Of a stretch of 55,719 nt of DNA, positions 1-7,995 are shown piece after piece; position 1 is the stretch's first letter; every line of letters starts with the position of its first letter. Under the pieces are notes generated by a model, which was not told the origin of the DNA, searched no databases, and saw nothing but the letters and a program-made list of their open reading frames with translations. The stretch comes from Selenomonas sp. GACV-9. Its GTDB lineage: Bacteria; Bacillota; Negativicutes; Selenomonadales; Selenomonadaceae. The stretch is from the NCBI GenBank assembly GCA_900116485.1, contig FPAX01000014.1, forward strand, positions 1 through 55,719. Direction: 5' to 3'. The translations under genes were made by a program, and so were the position numbers.

Positions 1-14
1 GAAAGAAGCACTAC

Positions 15-391
15 CCCGTTCGCCCCTTTGGTAACGGAAATCTGAGATTGTACGAATCGTTTCTCCCGTAACAAGCACATCGATGTAATCCGTAGCCTAT
101 CGCCGGAACAGAGCAGGATTATCCCAACATAACGGAGGGCGAGGGTGGGTACACTTTCTTCGTAGACGGAGCGATTGCCCGAACGCAGTGAGGGATGGCA
201 CGCGGTAGGTATAAACAAGAACGCTAAGATGTATTGGCGCGCCGCCGGCCTGCCCGGCGCATGTAACTAAATACGTACTTAAACACCAGCGCGGGTCATT
301 TAGCGGAGCGGAGAAAAAGTGCACCCACCCTCGCCCAAGCTGAGCTGTAGCAAGCTTATTGTAATCTCGCACTAACAAACAAACTGCAATT
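15..391 (-). repeat. Terminal repeat, left copy (inverted relative to right copy)
   Basis: About 377 bp that reappear in reverse orientation at 55342-55719. Two blocks are almost identical between the copies (about 136-212 and 229-330 here), separated by a short variable stretch near 213-228; the outer flank starting CCCCGTTCGCCCC is also shared. Inside lies a pair of 21-nt inverted arms (137-157 and 316-336) delimiting a 200-bp core. A reading frame of 93 codons on the minus strand (97-378) is open here, but the right copy has TGA in place of one of its CGA codons, so conservation appears to be at DNA or RNA level. No transposase is present. Bases 1-14 lie outside the repeat. Confidence 0.9.
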
Positions 392-400
392 TATTTAGCA

Positions 401-441
401 AAAAGCCCCACAAGCCAGCTGCAACCTCTGACTTATGGGGC
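401..441 (-). terminator. Rho-independent terminator after the methyltransferase gene
   Basis: Read on the minus strand, GCCCCATAAG pairs with CTTGTGGGGC around a 17-nt loop and is followed by TTTTTG. It lies 16 bp beyond the methyltransferase stop codon and just inside the left repeat. Confidence 0.8.
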
Positions 442-456
442 AATCAATACTATCTT

Positions 457-1206
457 TTATTTGTACGCGTAAATCGCAAACAACGGAACATTGTCATAGT
501 GCATGGACGGATCGTTATGGACCTGTGGTGCGATATCGGCCGTCCACTCTACCTGCATGCCGAGCTCCTGCAAGAACCCGACATCCCAGGCTGGACGGCG
601 ATGGGTGCTGATGCGCACGGCGTCCTTGATCTTGTTGCAGGCATCCACCAGATCCTGGCTGATGTTGGCGTGAACATTTTCCTGATCTTCCTTGCGTGAA
701 AACCGTTCCTGGCCATAATCCGAGTCGAAATTCATCAACAGGCCCCCCGGTTTCAAGACCCGCTGCCACTGACGATAGGCCTCCATAGCATCGGGCAGTG
801 TCCAAGTCAGGTTGCGGCTCACCACCACATCGAAGCTGTCCTCAGCAAAGTCGAGCTCCTGCGCGTTCATCTTGAGGAATCTTGCCGATATGCCTGCGGC
901 CAGTGCGTTGCACTTTGCCTCGTGCAGCATATCAGCCGACATATCGATGCCGGTCACCTGGTGCCCGAGCCGCGCAAGCAGGATGGCAAAAAAGCCGGCT
1001 CCTGTGCCGATATCGAGGATGCGCAACGGCCGCCCCTGGGGCAGTCGTGCCTGCAGCACCTGTGTCCAGGCAGCAGCACTCGGCCCGGCCAGTTCCTTCA
1101 GGCGCGTCTGGCTGAAAGCATGGCTGCGCGCATCCCAATAGCCCTCGATTTCTCGCGAGAGCTCCCGGTCCTCATTCTCTATCACGTTCTGCAAAGCATC
1201 CTGCAT
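457..1206 (-). CDS. Class I SAM-dependent methyltransferase (Methyltransf_11 type)
   Basis: A 249-residue protein with a Rossmann-type methyltransferase fold. The glycine-rich SAM loop LDIGTGAGFF lies near residue 65, followed by an acidic strand end (GIDMS) and the post-motif SRNLTWTLPD. The N-terminus is a short helical region and no membrane segment is seen. The substrate cannot be read from sequence. The start is supported by GGAGGG about 9 nt upstream of ATG. It is the last gene of the minus-strand importer locus but has its own promoter carrying the shared ATCCCCYNGGGGRGC box (1265-1285, -10 at 1242-1247). Its coregulation with an importer and an exporter suggests it modifies or detoxifies the transported compound; that is inference. 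Confidence 0.85.
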   Translation of the reverse strand: MQDALQNVIENEDRELSREIEGYWDARSHAFSQTRLKELAGPSAAAWTQVLQARLPQGRPLRILDIGTGAGFFAILLARLGHQVTGIDMSADMLHEAKCNALAAGISARFLKMNAQELDFAEDSFDVVVSRNLTWTLPDAMEAYRQWQRVLKPGGLLMNFDSDYGQERFSRKEDQENVHANISQDLVDACNKIKDAVRISTHRRPAWDVGFLQELGMQVEWTADIAPQVHNDPSMHYDNVPLFAIYAYK

Positions 1207-1241
1207 GGCGTGTCCCTCCTCTGTATCATCCCTTTGCTATC

Positions 1242-1285
1242 ATTGTAGCGGATAACCAGCGGCAGCGTAAGCCCCCTAGGGGGAT
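1242..1285 (-). promoter_or_regulatory. Promoter with GC-palindrome operator, methyltransferase
   Basis: On the minus strand the box ATCCCCCTAGGGGGC (1285-1271) is followed directly by -35 TTACGC (1270-1265), a 17-bp spacer and -10 TACAAT (1247-1242). The box begins 1 bp after the stop codon of the binding-protein gene. It is one of five sites with identical box-to--35 phasing. Confidence 0.8.
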
Positions 1286-1286
1286 G

Positions 1287-2840
1287 TCACTCTACATCGA
1301 GATCAGCCGTGACCTGATAGTAATCGCAGGCATGTGAGGTATAGTTCTTGACATTGGCCTTTGCGATCATGCTCATCTTGAGGAAGGAGCAGAACACGAA
1401 GGCATGGTCATCGAGCACTACCTGCTGCATCTGCAGGGCCAGTTCTGCGCGCTTGGCCGGATCGAACTCGCGGCTGAGCTGCGTCTCAAGAGCATCGAGT
1501 CTTGCATTCTGGTATTTGCCCTGATTCTTCGTGGCCGACGATACGGCAAATACCGTGAACCAATATTCTGGATCACCAGTCGGTGCCTGGACATTGGCCA
1601 TGGCATAGACATCCCAGTTCTTCGGGTCTTTCAGCAGCTGGTTGTGATCGGCCGTATTGTTGACATCGACCTCAATGCCGATGGCTTTGAGCGTGGACTG
1701 TGCCGACTCAGCCAGCAGCGGCAGCTCCTGGCGGCTCGGATACGTCAGCCATTTGACCACGAGCTTGCGGCCATTCTTTTCACGGATGCCATCGCCATCC
1801 GTGTCCACCCAGCCAGCCTGTTCGAGGACGGCCTTAGCACCCTCAGGGTCGTATTTCTCGGCCTTGACCTTGTCGCCACCAAAGACAGCCCCTGCGGGGA
1901 ACACGCCATTAGCCGGGAAGCCATTGCCCTCCAATAGCGTTGCGACGAAGTTTTCCTTGTCGATGCCCATCGAGATTGCCTTGCGGACCGCAGGATCAGC
2001 GCAGACCGAGTCCGGATTGAAGTTCATCTTGCCGAAGAAACAACGCGACGTCGAGATCTGGGAAATCGTGTATTTATCATTGCGGAACAGCGGATAGCTC
2101 TCGTACGCCATGCCATAGGCGGCCTGCACCTCACCCGACTGCAGGGCGTTGGCCAGCGTGTTGCCATCCGTGATCGTGCGGATCGTCAGCTTGTCGAGTT
2201 TCGGCGTACCGCCCCAGTAATGCTCATTCTTCTTGAGGGTCAGATGGTCATCCGGTTTCATATCAGTCACGATGTACGGGCCCGTGCCGGCAACGATGCC
2301 ATTGTCAAAGCCAGCCTCGACATCAATGATGCAGGCATACGGATCACCCAGATGGTTCAGCAGGGCCGGTTTGGGCTCAGTCGTCTTGATGATGAGCTCC
2401 TGCCCATTTGCCTCGATTGAAGCAAGCTTGAGATCCTGCTTGGCGCGCTTGTTCTCAGCCACCAGATGCTCAAGGCACTGCTTGACCGAGGCAGCATCCA
2501 GCTTGCGGCCACTCGAGTAGGTCACATCATCCCGCAGCGTGATCTTCCAGGTCAGCGGATCGACATTCTCCCACTTCGTGGCGAGCCAGGGCTGGATTTC
2601 CATGTTATCCGAATACTTGATGAGCGTCTCACCAATACCGTAGCGGATGCAGGCCCAGCCAGCATAGGCATTGTGCGGATTGACATCGGGCTCTTCGTTC
2701 GAGCTGTTGAACGTCGTATCGCCGATGGTCAGCGTCTTGCCCCCTGCATCTTTAGCTGCCTGATTGCCGCCACAGCCGGCAAATGCGCCGATGCAAAGAC
2801 TGACACTTACGGCCAAAGCCGCCAGTTTTTTCCATTTCAT
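1287..2840 (-). CDS. Nickel/peptide-type ABC transporter substrate-binding lipoprotein (SBP_bac_5)
   Basis: A lipoprotein of about 517 residues of the extracytoplasmic solute-binding family 5. The signal peptide ends in the lipobox AFAGC. Family features include VNPHNAYAG near the N-terminus, LTWKITLRDDVTYSSG, and the GTGPYIV...HYWGGTPKLDKL block. The length is close to NikA (about 524) and the companion ATPases are also NikD/NikE-sized, which favours a nickel or metal-chelate substrate over oligopeptides, but the ligand is not proven. Three in-frame ATGs occur at the start; the third (MKWKK) is about 9 nt from AGGAGG and is preferred. It lies downstream of the permease and ATPase genes and presumably binds ligand at the outer face of the cytoplasmic membrane. 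Confidence 0.85.
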   Translation of the reverse strand: MKWKKLAALAVSVSLCIGAFAGCGGNQAAKDAGGKTLTIGDTTFNSSNEEPDVNPHNAYAGWACIRYGIGETLIKYSDNMEIQPWLATKWENVDPLTWKITLRDDVTYSSGRKLDAASVKQCLEHLVAENKRAKQDLKLASIEANGQELIIKTTEPKPALLNHLGDPYACIIDVEAGFDNGIVAGTGPYIVTDMKPDDHLTLKKNEHYWGGTPKLDKLTIRTITDGNTLANALQSGEVQAAYGMAYESYPLFRNDKYTISQISTSRCFFGKMNFNPDSVCADPAVRKAISMGIDKENFVATLLEGNGFPANGVFPAGAVFGGDKVKAEKYDPEGAKAVLEQAGWVDTDGDGIREKNGRKLVVKWLTYPSRQELPLLAESAQSTLKAIGIEVDVNNTADHNQLLKDPKNWDVYAMANVQAPTGDPEYWFTVFAVSSATKNQGKYQNARLDALETQLSREFDPAKRAELALQMQQVVLDDHAFVFCSFLKMSMIAKANVKNYTSHACDYYQVTADLDVE

Positions 2841-2885
2841 AGTCATCATCCTCCTATATCTACCTTCCTCAAAAGGGAATGGCCA

Positions 2886-3644
2886 TCATAACACGCTGTC
2901 GATAAGCCTTTGCGTATAAGCCTGCTGCGGATTGCCAATTACCGCATCCGGCGTGCCCTCCTCGACGATACGCCCCGCGTGCATGACCAGCACGCGGTCA
3001 CAGAAATCCTGCACCAGGGCGATATCATGGCAAATGAACAGATACGCCAGGGACAGTTCCCGCTGCAGCTGTGCGAGCAAGGCCAGGATATCGGCCTGCA
3101 CGGTCACATCGAGTGCTGATGTCGCCTCGTCGAGGATCAATAGCTGCGGCTGCACGGCCAGCGCTCGCGCAATGGCCGCCCGCTGGCATTGACCGCCGCT
3201 GACCTCATGGGGATAACGCGCGGCTATCTCCGCCGTAAGGCCGCATAATACCAGCAGGCGTTCTGTCTCCTGCCAGGCCTCGCGCCGCTGCCAGCCGAAG
3301 TTCTGCAGCGCCTCGGCAATCCCATCCCCCAGGGTGCAGCGCGGGTCGAAGCTATCCACAGGCGACTGGAACACGAGCTGCATCTTACGGTACTGCTCCC
3401 GCAGTTTGCGGCCCGTCAGCTGCGTGATGTCCTCGCCTTGAAGCAGTACCCTGCCAGCCGTCACATCGGTGAGCCGTGCAATCATGCGCGCCACGGTGGT
3501 CTTGCCACTACCGCTCTCGCCGATGATGGCGACCTTCTCGCCCCCATGGACAGCAAAGCTCACATCATCAACAGCCAGCAGATCCCGCGCATTATCCGCA
3601 GCAAAGACTTTCTTGAGGTGTTCCACCTCTAATACCGGAACCAA
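2886..3644 (-). CDS. ABC transporter ATP-binding protein, NikE/OppF-like
   Basis: An ATPase of about 252 residues with Walker A GESGSGKT, signature VSGGQ, Walker B LLILDEATSALD and the switch-histidine segment FICHD. It would energise the importer together with the ATPase at 3649-4428. A TTG start at 3644 is chosen because AGGAGG lies 7 nt upstream; longer readings would run into the preceding gene. The length matches NikE-type subunits and is well short of OppF (about 330), as it lacks the long C-terminal extension. The gap to the preceding gene is 4 bp, indicating one transcript and probably coupled translation. Confidence 0.88.
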   Translation of the reverse strand: MVPVLEVEHLKKVFAADNARDLLAVDDVSFAVHGGEKVAIIGESGSGKTTVARMIARLTDVTAGRVLLQGEDITQLTGRKLREQYRKMQLVFQSPVDSFDPRCTLGDGIAEALQNFGWQRREAWQETERLLVLCGLTAEIAARYPHEVSGGQCQRAAIARALAVQPQLLILDEATSALDVTVQADILALLAQLQRELSLAYLFICHDIALVQDFCDRVLVMHAGRIVEEGTPDAVIGNPQQAYTQRLIDSVL

Positions 3645-3648
3645 ACTC

Positions 3649-4428
3649 TCACCTCCTGAGCCTTGGCACAGCCGCCAGCAATCTCTGGGTATACTCTGCC
3701 TGCGGCCGTGCCATGACCTCGTCTGTGCTGCCATACTCCACAGCCTGCCCCTCACGCATCACGAGCATCTTGTCCGCCATGACGCGGATGACGCCGAGGT
3801 TGTGCGTGACCAGCAGGATGGCCGTCCCAAAAAGCTCACGGGCCAGCAGCATCTCCTCGATGACCTGTTTCTGCACCGAGACATCCAGCGCTGACGTCGG
3901 CTCGTCAGCCAGCAGCACCTTAGGCCGCAGCAGCATTGCCGCAGCAACGCCCACGCGCTGCTGCATGCCTCCCGACAGTTCAAAGGGATAGCTTGCCAGG
4001 ATCCGTTCCGGCTCCTGGAACCCAAAGCGAGCAAACAAGTCACAGGCCTGCTCCTCAAAGAGTTTCGCATCGGTCATGCCATGGGCCTGCATCATCTCCC
4101 AGAGCTGCGCCCGCACGGTGCGGATTCCACAGAACGAACTGCCAGCCGACTGGAAGATCATGCCGATGCCTGCGCCACAGACAACGCGCATCTCCCGCGG
4201 CGACAGATCCGGCAGGGATTTTCCCTGATACCAGATGTCGCCGCGCGTGACGAGACCGTCTCTGCCCAGCAGCCCCATGGCCGCCCGCAGCAACGTCGAT
4301 TTGCCGCTGCCGCTCTCGCCGGCAATGCCGAGAATCTCCCCCGGCTGCACGCCAAAGCTTATATCGTGAACCACGCAGCTGCCATTATAGCTGACATCTA
4401 CATGGTCGTAGCGAATGATCTCGTCCAT
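3649..4428 (-). CDS. ABC transporter ATP-binding protein, NikD/OppD-like
   Basis: A 259-residue ATPase with Walker A GESGSGKST, signature LSGGMQQR, Walker B VLLADEPTSALD and the switch region VTHNLG. It forms the nucleotide-binding pair with the product of 2886-3644. The protein stops about where the ABC domain ends, as NikD does, and lacks the C-terminal oligopeptide-transporter extension. It lies 2 bp downstream of the second permease gene. Confidence 0.88.
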   Translation of the reverse strand: MDEIIRYDHVDVSYNGSCVVHDISFGVQPGEILGIAGESGSGKSTLLRAAMGLLGRDGLVTRGDIWYQGKSLPDLSPREMRVVCGAGIGMIFQSAGSSFCGIRTVRAQLWEMMQAHGMTDAKLFEEQACDLFARFGFQEPERILASYPFELSGGMQQRVGVAAAMLLRPKVLLADEPTSALDVSVQKQVIEEMLLARELFGTAILLVTHNLGVIRVMADKMLVMREGQAVEYGSTDEVMARPQAEYTQRLLAAVPRLRR

Positions 4429-4430
4429 GA

Positions 4431-5279
4431 TTACCTCCTGTTCTTCGGATCGAGCCAGTCACGGACCGTATCCCCGAGCAGATTGAAGATCATGACCGAA
4501 AAGAATATCGCAAAGCCCGGCGCCAGCGTCACCCACGGCTGTGTCGCCAGCAGGTTGCGCGTATCGCTCATCATGCTGCCCCACTCAGGGATAGGCGGCT
4601 TGGCACCGAGCCCCAAAAAGGACAGGCCCGCCAACTCCATCATCATCGTGCCGATGTCGAGCATTGCCGTCACCAGTATCGGTCCGGCAATATTGGGCAC
4701 CAGATGACGGCGGATCATGCGCAGCGTCCCGCAGCCAGCCATCTTTGCCGCCTGCATGTAGGGACGCTCCTGCTGGGCCAGCGTCTGGCTGCGTGCAAGC
4801 CGCGCATACTTCGGCCAGCTGATGGCCGCCAGGGCGACGATGGCATTCTGGACACCACCGCCCAGCACAGCCGCCACGGCCAAGGCAAATACGAGCCCCG
4901 GAAAGGCCAGGAACATATCGGACACACGCATCACCATGGTATCGATCCACCGGCCTGACCAGGCACAGAGAATGCCCACCAGACTGCCAAACACTGAGAT
5001 GAAACCGACGAGCAGAAGTGTCGAGAAGATACTCGTATAACTCCCCGCAATGACGCGCGAGAACATATCGCGGCCATAACGATCCGTCCCGAGCCAATGC
5101 TCCGCTGACGGTGCCGCCTTGGCGATGGCCAGGTTCTGCTCATAAGGATCATAGGGACAAAGGGAGCTGCTGAAAAAGGCAGCAACGATCAGCAAACCTG
5201 CCAGCACGCCGAAGACCAGCAGTTTGCGCTGGAGATGGTCACGCCGCACAGCCTGCACGCGTATCGTAATATCGCTCAT
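4431..5279 (-). CDS. ABC transporter permease, NikC/OppC-like
   Basis: An inner-membrane permease of about 282 residues. The start MSDITIRVQ is chosen because its ATG overlaps the stop of the upstream permease (ATGA). The N-terminal transmembrane segment (LLVFGVLAGLLIVAAFF) is followed by the OppC-type extracytoplasmic stretch LGTDRYGRDMFSRV and a binding-protein-dependent permease domain with the EAA-type loop around ARSQTLAQQ...AAKMAGCG. It pairs with the product of 5276-6217 to form the channel. Confidence 0.87.
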   Translation of the reverse strand: MSDITIRVQAVRRDHLQRKLLVFGVLAGLLIVAAFFSSSLCPYDPYEQNLAIAKAAPSAEHWLGTDRYGRDMFSRVIAGSYTSIFSTLLLVGFISVFGSLVGILCAWSGRWIDTMVMRVSDMFLAFPGLVFALAVAAVLGGGVQNAIVALAAISWPKYARLARSQTLAQQERPYMQAAKMAGCGTLRMIRRHLVPNIAGPILVTAMLDIGTMMMELAGLSFLGLGAKPPIPEWGSMMSDTRNLLATQPWVTLAPGFAIFFSVMIFNLLGDTVRDWLDPKNRR

Positions 5280-6217
5280 CGTCTGCTCCCCCCCATGCGG
5301 ATGCGCGGATCGAGCCGATGGTACAAGAGATCCGTCATCAGATTGATCATGACATAGATGATAGCCATCCACATGACATACATCTGTATCACTGGGTAAT
5401 CACGCATATTGATGGCATCGACAGCCAGCTTGCCGACCCCATCCCACATGAATATGCTTTCGATGATAGCCGTACCGCCGAGCAGGCTGCCGATGGACAG
5501 AGCAAGCAGCGTCATTATCGTCAGCATGGAGGCCTTCATGACATTCTTCCATAATATGACGCGGTCACTGATGCCACGGGCCATAGCCCCCTGTACATAC
5601 TCCTTGTTGAGTTCATCCAGCACGGTTCCGCGTACCTGCCGCAGGTATTTTGCTGACATGGCAATGGCCAGTGTCAGCGTCGGCATCACGGCACTCTTCA
5701 CATCCATGCCGCTCGAGATGACCGGCAGCACGCCGAGCTGGATGCCCAGAAACTGCATGAGCAGCATCGCCACGAAGAAATTCGGCATCGCATTGCCGAT
5801 AAAGCTGCCAAAGCGCAGCAAGAGATCCATCCCCTTATCGCGGTGGACGGCCGCCGCAATCCCGCAGGGAATCGATATGACCACCGTCAGGACCACGGAT
5901 AAGAGCGTCAATAGCAGAGTGGCCGGCAATTTGCTCAGGAAGGCCGCAAACACCGCTTCGCCAGTGACATAGCTGACCCCCATATCACCATGGAGCAGTG
6001 CCCAGAGCCAGTGCACATACTGCTCAAAGAAGGGCCGGTCAAGGCCGAGCTCTGCGCGCCGCGCATCGATGACTTCCTGGGCCACCTCGATGCCACGGTT
6101 CGTATAGAGTTCCGTCACAGCATCACTGCCAGCCATATACATGAGCAGAAACGACAAAAAGGTAATCCCCAGCAAGATGGGAATCAGCTGCAAAAACCGT
6201 TTAAGGGCATAATCCAT
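5276..6217 (-). CDS. ABC transporter permease, NikB/OppB-like
   Basis: A 313-residue inner-membrane permease, the same length class as NikB (314). An N-terminal membrane segment (FLQLIPILLGITFLSFLL) is followed by a periplasmic part and five further hydrophobic segments, with the EAA loop near VRGTVLDELNKEYVQGAMARG. It is the first gene of the importer operon. The promoter at 6301-6345 carries the shared GC-palindrome box. The leader is about 75 nt. Confidence 0.88.
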   Translation of the reverse strand: MDYALKRFLQLIPILLGITFLSFLLMYMAGSDAVTELYTNRGIEVAQEVIDARRAELGLDRPFFEQYVHWLWALLHGDMGVSYVTGEAVFAAFLSKLPATLLLTLLSVVLTVVISIPCGIAAAVHRDKGMDLLLRFGSFIGNAMPNFFVAMLLMQFLGIQLGVLPVISSGMDVKSAVMPTLTLAIAMSAKYLRQVRGTVLDELNKEYVQGAMARGISDRVILWKNVMKASMLTIMTLLALSIGSLLGGTAIIESIFMWDGVGKLAVDAINMRDYPVIQMYVMWMAIIYVMINLMTDLLYHRLDPRIRMGGSRR

Positions 6218-6300
6218 CCCTGCTATTGCCTCCTAACCACATACAAGAAGAAAGCAGTACAACTTCTGCTGTACTGCCCTGTAATAATCTGTCTTTTCAC

Positions 6301-6345
6301 ATTATATACGATTTTCCAACTGCTGCGTAAGCCCCCCGGGGGGAT
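6301..6345 (-). promoter_or_regulatory. Promoter with GC-palindrome operator, importer operon
   Basis: Minus strand: box ATCCCCCCGGGGGGC (6345-6331), -35 TTACGC (6330-6325), 18-bp spacer, -10 TATAAT (6306-6301). The site lies inside the last 44 bp of the MATE gene, where the box encodes the Pro-Pro-Gly-Gly stretch near the C-terminus, and the -10 overlaps the MATE stop codon. Coding sequence and control site share the same DNA. Confidence 0.8.
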
Positions 6346-7660
6346 ATTGCGCCAATTTCCAGGTCAGGAAGGAGGCGCAGGCAGCGCGCAGGCTCTGGTC
6401 GATGAACACAGCCAACCAAGCACCTGCCAGGCCCATACCAAGCGAATACAGCAGGAACGCCGTAATCAGTGGCCGCAGGACAGCGATGCTGACAAAGGAA
6501 TAGACCGCCACCTGGGCGGAACGGCCGCTGCCGCGCAGGATACCGGCACAGACCATCTGCTGTGCCTCGGGAAAGCTCAGCACAGCAACAAATACCAGCA
6601 CCATCGAGCCAAGGGGCAGCATGGCTGCCTCTTGAGAATACAGGCCAAAGATCTGCTCACGGAGTACCACCGTGAGCAGGCAGGCCGCCAGCGAGAACGT
6701 CAAGCTCCACTTGATTCCCGTGCGCAGGCTGGCACGCCAGGCGGCCCAATCCTGCCGCCCCTTGGCATGCCCAGCCATAACCGTACTGGCCTTGCCAAGG
6801 CCACCGGCAAAGCAGTAATAGAAGTCACAGAAATTCATGCAGATTGCATGGACCGCATACGGAATCGTGCCGAGTTCCGCCACCATGCGCGTATAGATTA
6901 CCATGCCCGCACGCTCAAAGCCCTGCTCCGAGAATATGCTGCCAAATACAGGCAGCAGCTCGCGGAAATAGGCAGCATCCGGCAGGAAACTGCCGCGCAG
7001 GATCCCCTGCCGCCACAGGCTGTACCCCACGACTGCCAGCGTGTAGAGCGTGCCGGTAAGCGTGCCGATGGCCGCACCGCGCACACCGAGTGCAGGAAAT
7101 GGCCCCAGGCCGAAAATCAGCAGAGCATTGACCACGAGATTCAAGACATTGCCCTGCAGATTCGTCCGCAGCACCGTGCCCGTCTGCCCAAAGCCCAGCT
7201 GTATGGCCTGCAGGATGGCCGTCAAAGAAGTCACATAGACCGCCGCCAGCGCAATCCCGCCATAGTCAAGAGCCAGTGCCAGATACTCAGGCGCTGCTCC
7301 CATCCAGAGCAGCAGCGACGGCAGATATGCACCAAAGAGCAGATGCAGTACCAACAGGACTGCCGCCCCCAACCCCAGCGACTGCCGCAGGACTCTTGCG
7401 GCCTGCTCGCGGCGCCCGCCGCCGAAATGCTCAGCGGTAAGCACAGTAACTGCCGAGGCCAGCGAACGCGCCACCGTCAGCAGCATCATGCGCGGCTGGG
7501 TAAAGATGCTGACAGCCGCAATCGCTGCCGTACCGAGCACGCCGACCATGATGAGGTCGACTGAACTCAGCAGGATCATGAAGACGCCTTCCCAGGCAGC
7601 GGGCATTGCCATCTGCAAATATTTCTTATCTGCTTGTGTCCATAAATATTTCTTTATCAT
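6302..7660 (-). CDS. MATE family efflux transporter
   Basis: A 452-residue, strongly hydrophobic protein with about 12 membrane segments in two MatE halves. The N-terminal half starts with the typical AMPAAWEGVF...SSVDLIMVGVLG segment. MATE proteins are cation-coupled antiporters exporting organic cations or natural products; the substrate here is unknown. It lies upstream of, and in the same direction as, the ABC importer and shares its operator. An exporter-importer pair plus a methyltransferase is reminiscent of metallophore systems, by inference only. The start has AAGGG 5 nt upstream, but the predicted transcript start lies only about 3 nt before the ATG, so expression may be nearly leaderless. 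Confidence 0.9.
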   Translation of the reverse strand: MIKKYLWTQADKKYLQMAMPAAWEGVFMILLSSVDLIMVGVLGTAAIAAVSIFTQPRMMLLTVARSLASAVTVLTAEHFGGGRREQAARVLRQSLGLGAAVLLVLHLLFGAYLPSLLLWMGAAPEYLALALDYGGIALAAVYVTSLTAILQAIQLGFGQTGTVLRTNLQGNVLNLVVNALLIFGLGPFPALGVRGAAIGTLTGTLYTLAVVGYSLWRQGILRGSFLPDAAYFRELLPVFGSIFSEQGFERAGMVIYTRMVAELGTIPYAVHAICMNFCDFYYCFAGGLGKASTVMAGHAKGRQDWAAWRASLRTGIKWSLTFSLAACLLTVVLREQIFGLYSQEAAMLPLGSMVLVFVAVLSFPEAQQMVCAGILRGSGRSAQVAVYSFVSIAVLRPLITAFLLYSLGMGLAGAWLAVFIDQSLRAACASFLTWKLAQYPPGGLTQQLENRI

Positions 7661-7669
7661 AATACCCTT

Positions 7670-7714
7670 AGCATACTGGTAATCAGTCTCTGCCGTAAGC
7701 CCCCCTGGGGGATA
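7670..7714 (-). promoter_or_regulatory. Promoter with GC-palindrome operator, MATE gene
   Basis: Minus strand: box ATCCCCCAGGGGGGC (7713-7699), -35 TTACGG (7698-7693), 17-bp spacer, -10 TATGCT (7675-7670). This faces away from the hydE promoter; the two boxes are about 34 bp apart. Confidence 0.75.
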
Positions 7715-7747
7715 TTTCCCTAATCATGTAAAATTTATACATATTTT

Positions 7748-7792
7748 ATCCCCCCGGGGAGCTTGCACAGGTCCATTAATATTTTTTATAAT
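7748..7792 (+). promoter_or_regulatory. Promoter with GC-palindrome operator, hydE-hydG
   Basis: Plus strand: box ATCCCCCCGGGGAGC (7748-7762), -35 TTGCAC (7763-7768), 18-bp spacer, -10 TATAAT (7787-7792). The predicted transcript starts near 7799, giving a leader of about 200 nt before hydE. Confidence 0.8.
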
Positions 7793-7798
7793 GAAGCT

Positions 7799-7995
7799 AA
7801 TCGTAAGATATGTTCCATTCACTAATTCAGAGGCTCAACTGTTTTAGCTGGAATGTATAGGCAGAGAATAACTTCCCGTTTGTCTGCTCTGATATATGGA
7901 CGCCGTGCATAAGTATGTGTACGGCGTCCTATTTCCATATCTTCCATGTTATAATGAAAAAAACTCCAACTTCAGCAATCAACCGAGGCTAGATC
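7799..7995 (+). promoter_or_regulatory. Long structured hydE leader with a strong hairpin
   Basis: The untranslated region holds a 9-bp perfect stem, GGACGCCGT (7898-7906) with ACGGCGTCC (7921-7929), extendable across an asymmetric bulge by ATATGG (7894-7899) with CCATAT (7935-7940). It is not followed by a clear T-run. A TATAAT occurs at 7950-7955 but has no good -35 upstream. No known riboswitch class is recognised. Function unknown. Confidence 0.5.

Noticed and set aside
97..378. 93-codon frame inside the left repeat as a gene
   Set aside because: The right copy has an in-frame TGA; no ribosome binding site or recognisable domain; conservation is of DNA as a whole.
2886..6217. Oligopeptide (Opp) transporter as a firm call
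   Set aside because: ATPase subunits are ~255 residues as in NikD/NikE and lack the Opp C-terminal extension; left as nickel/peptide type.
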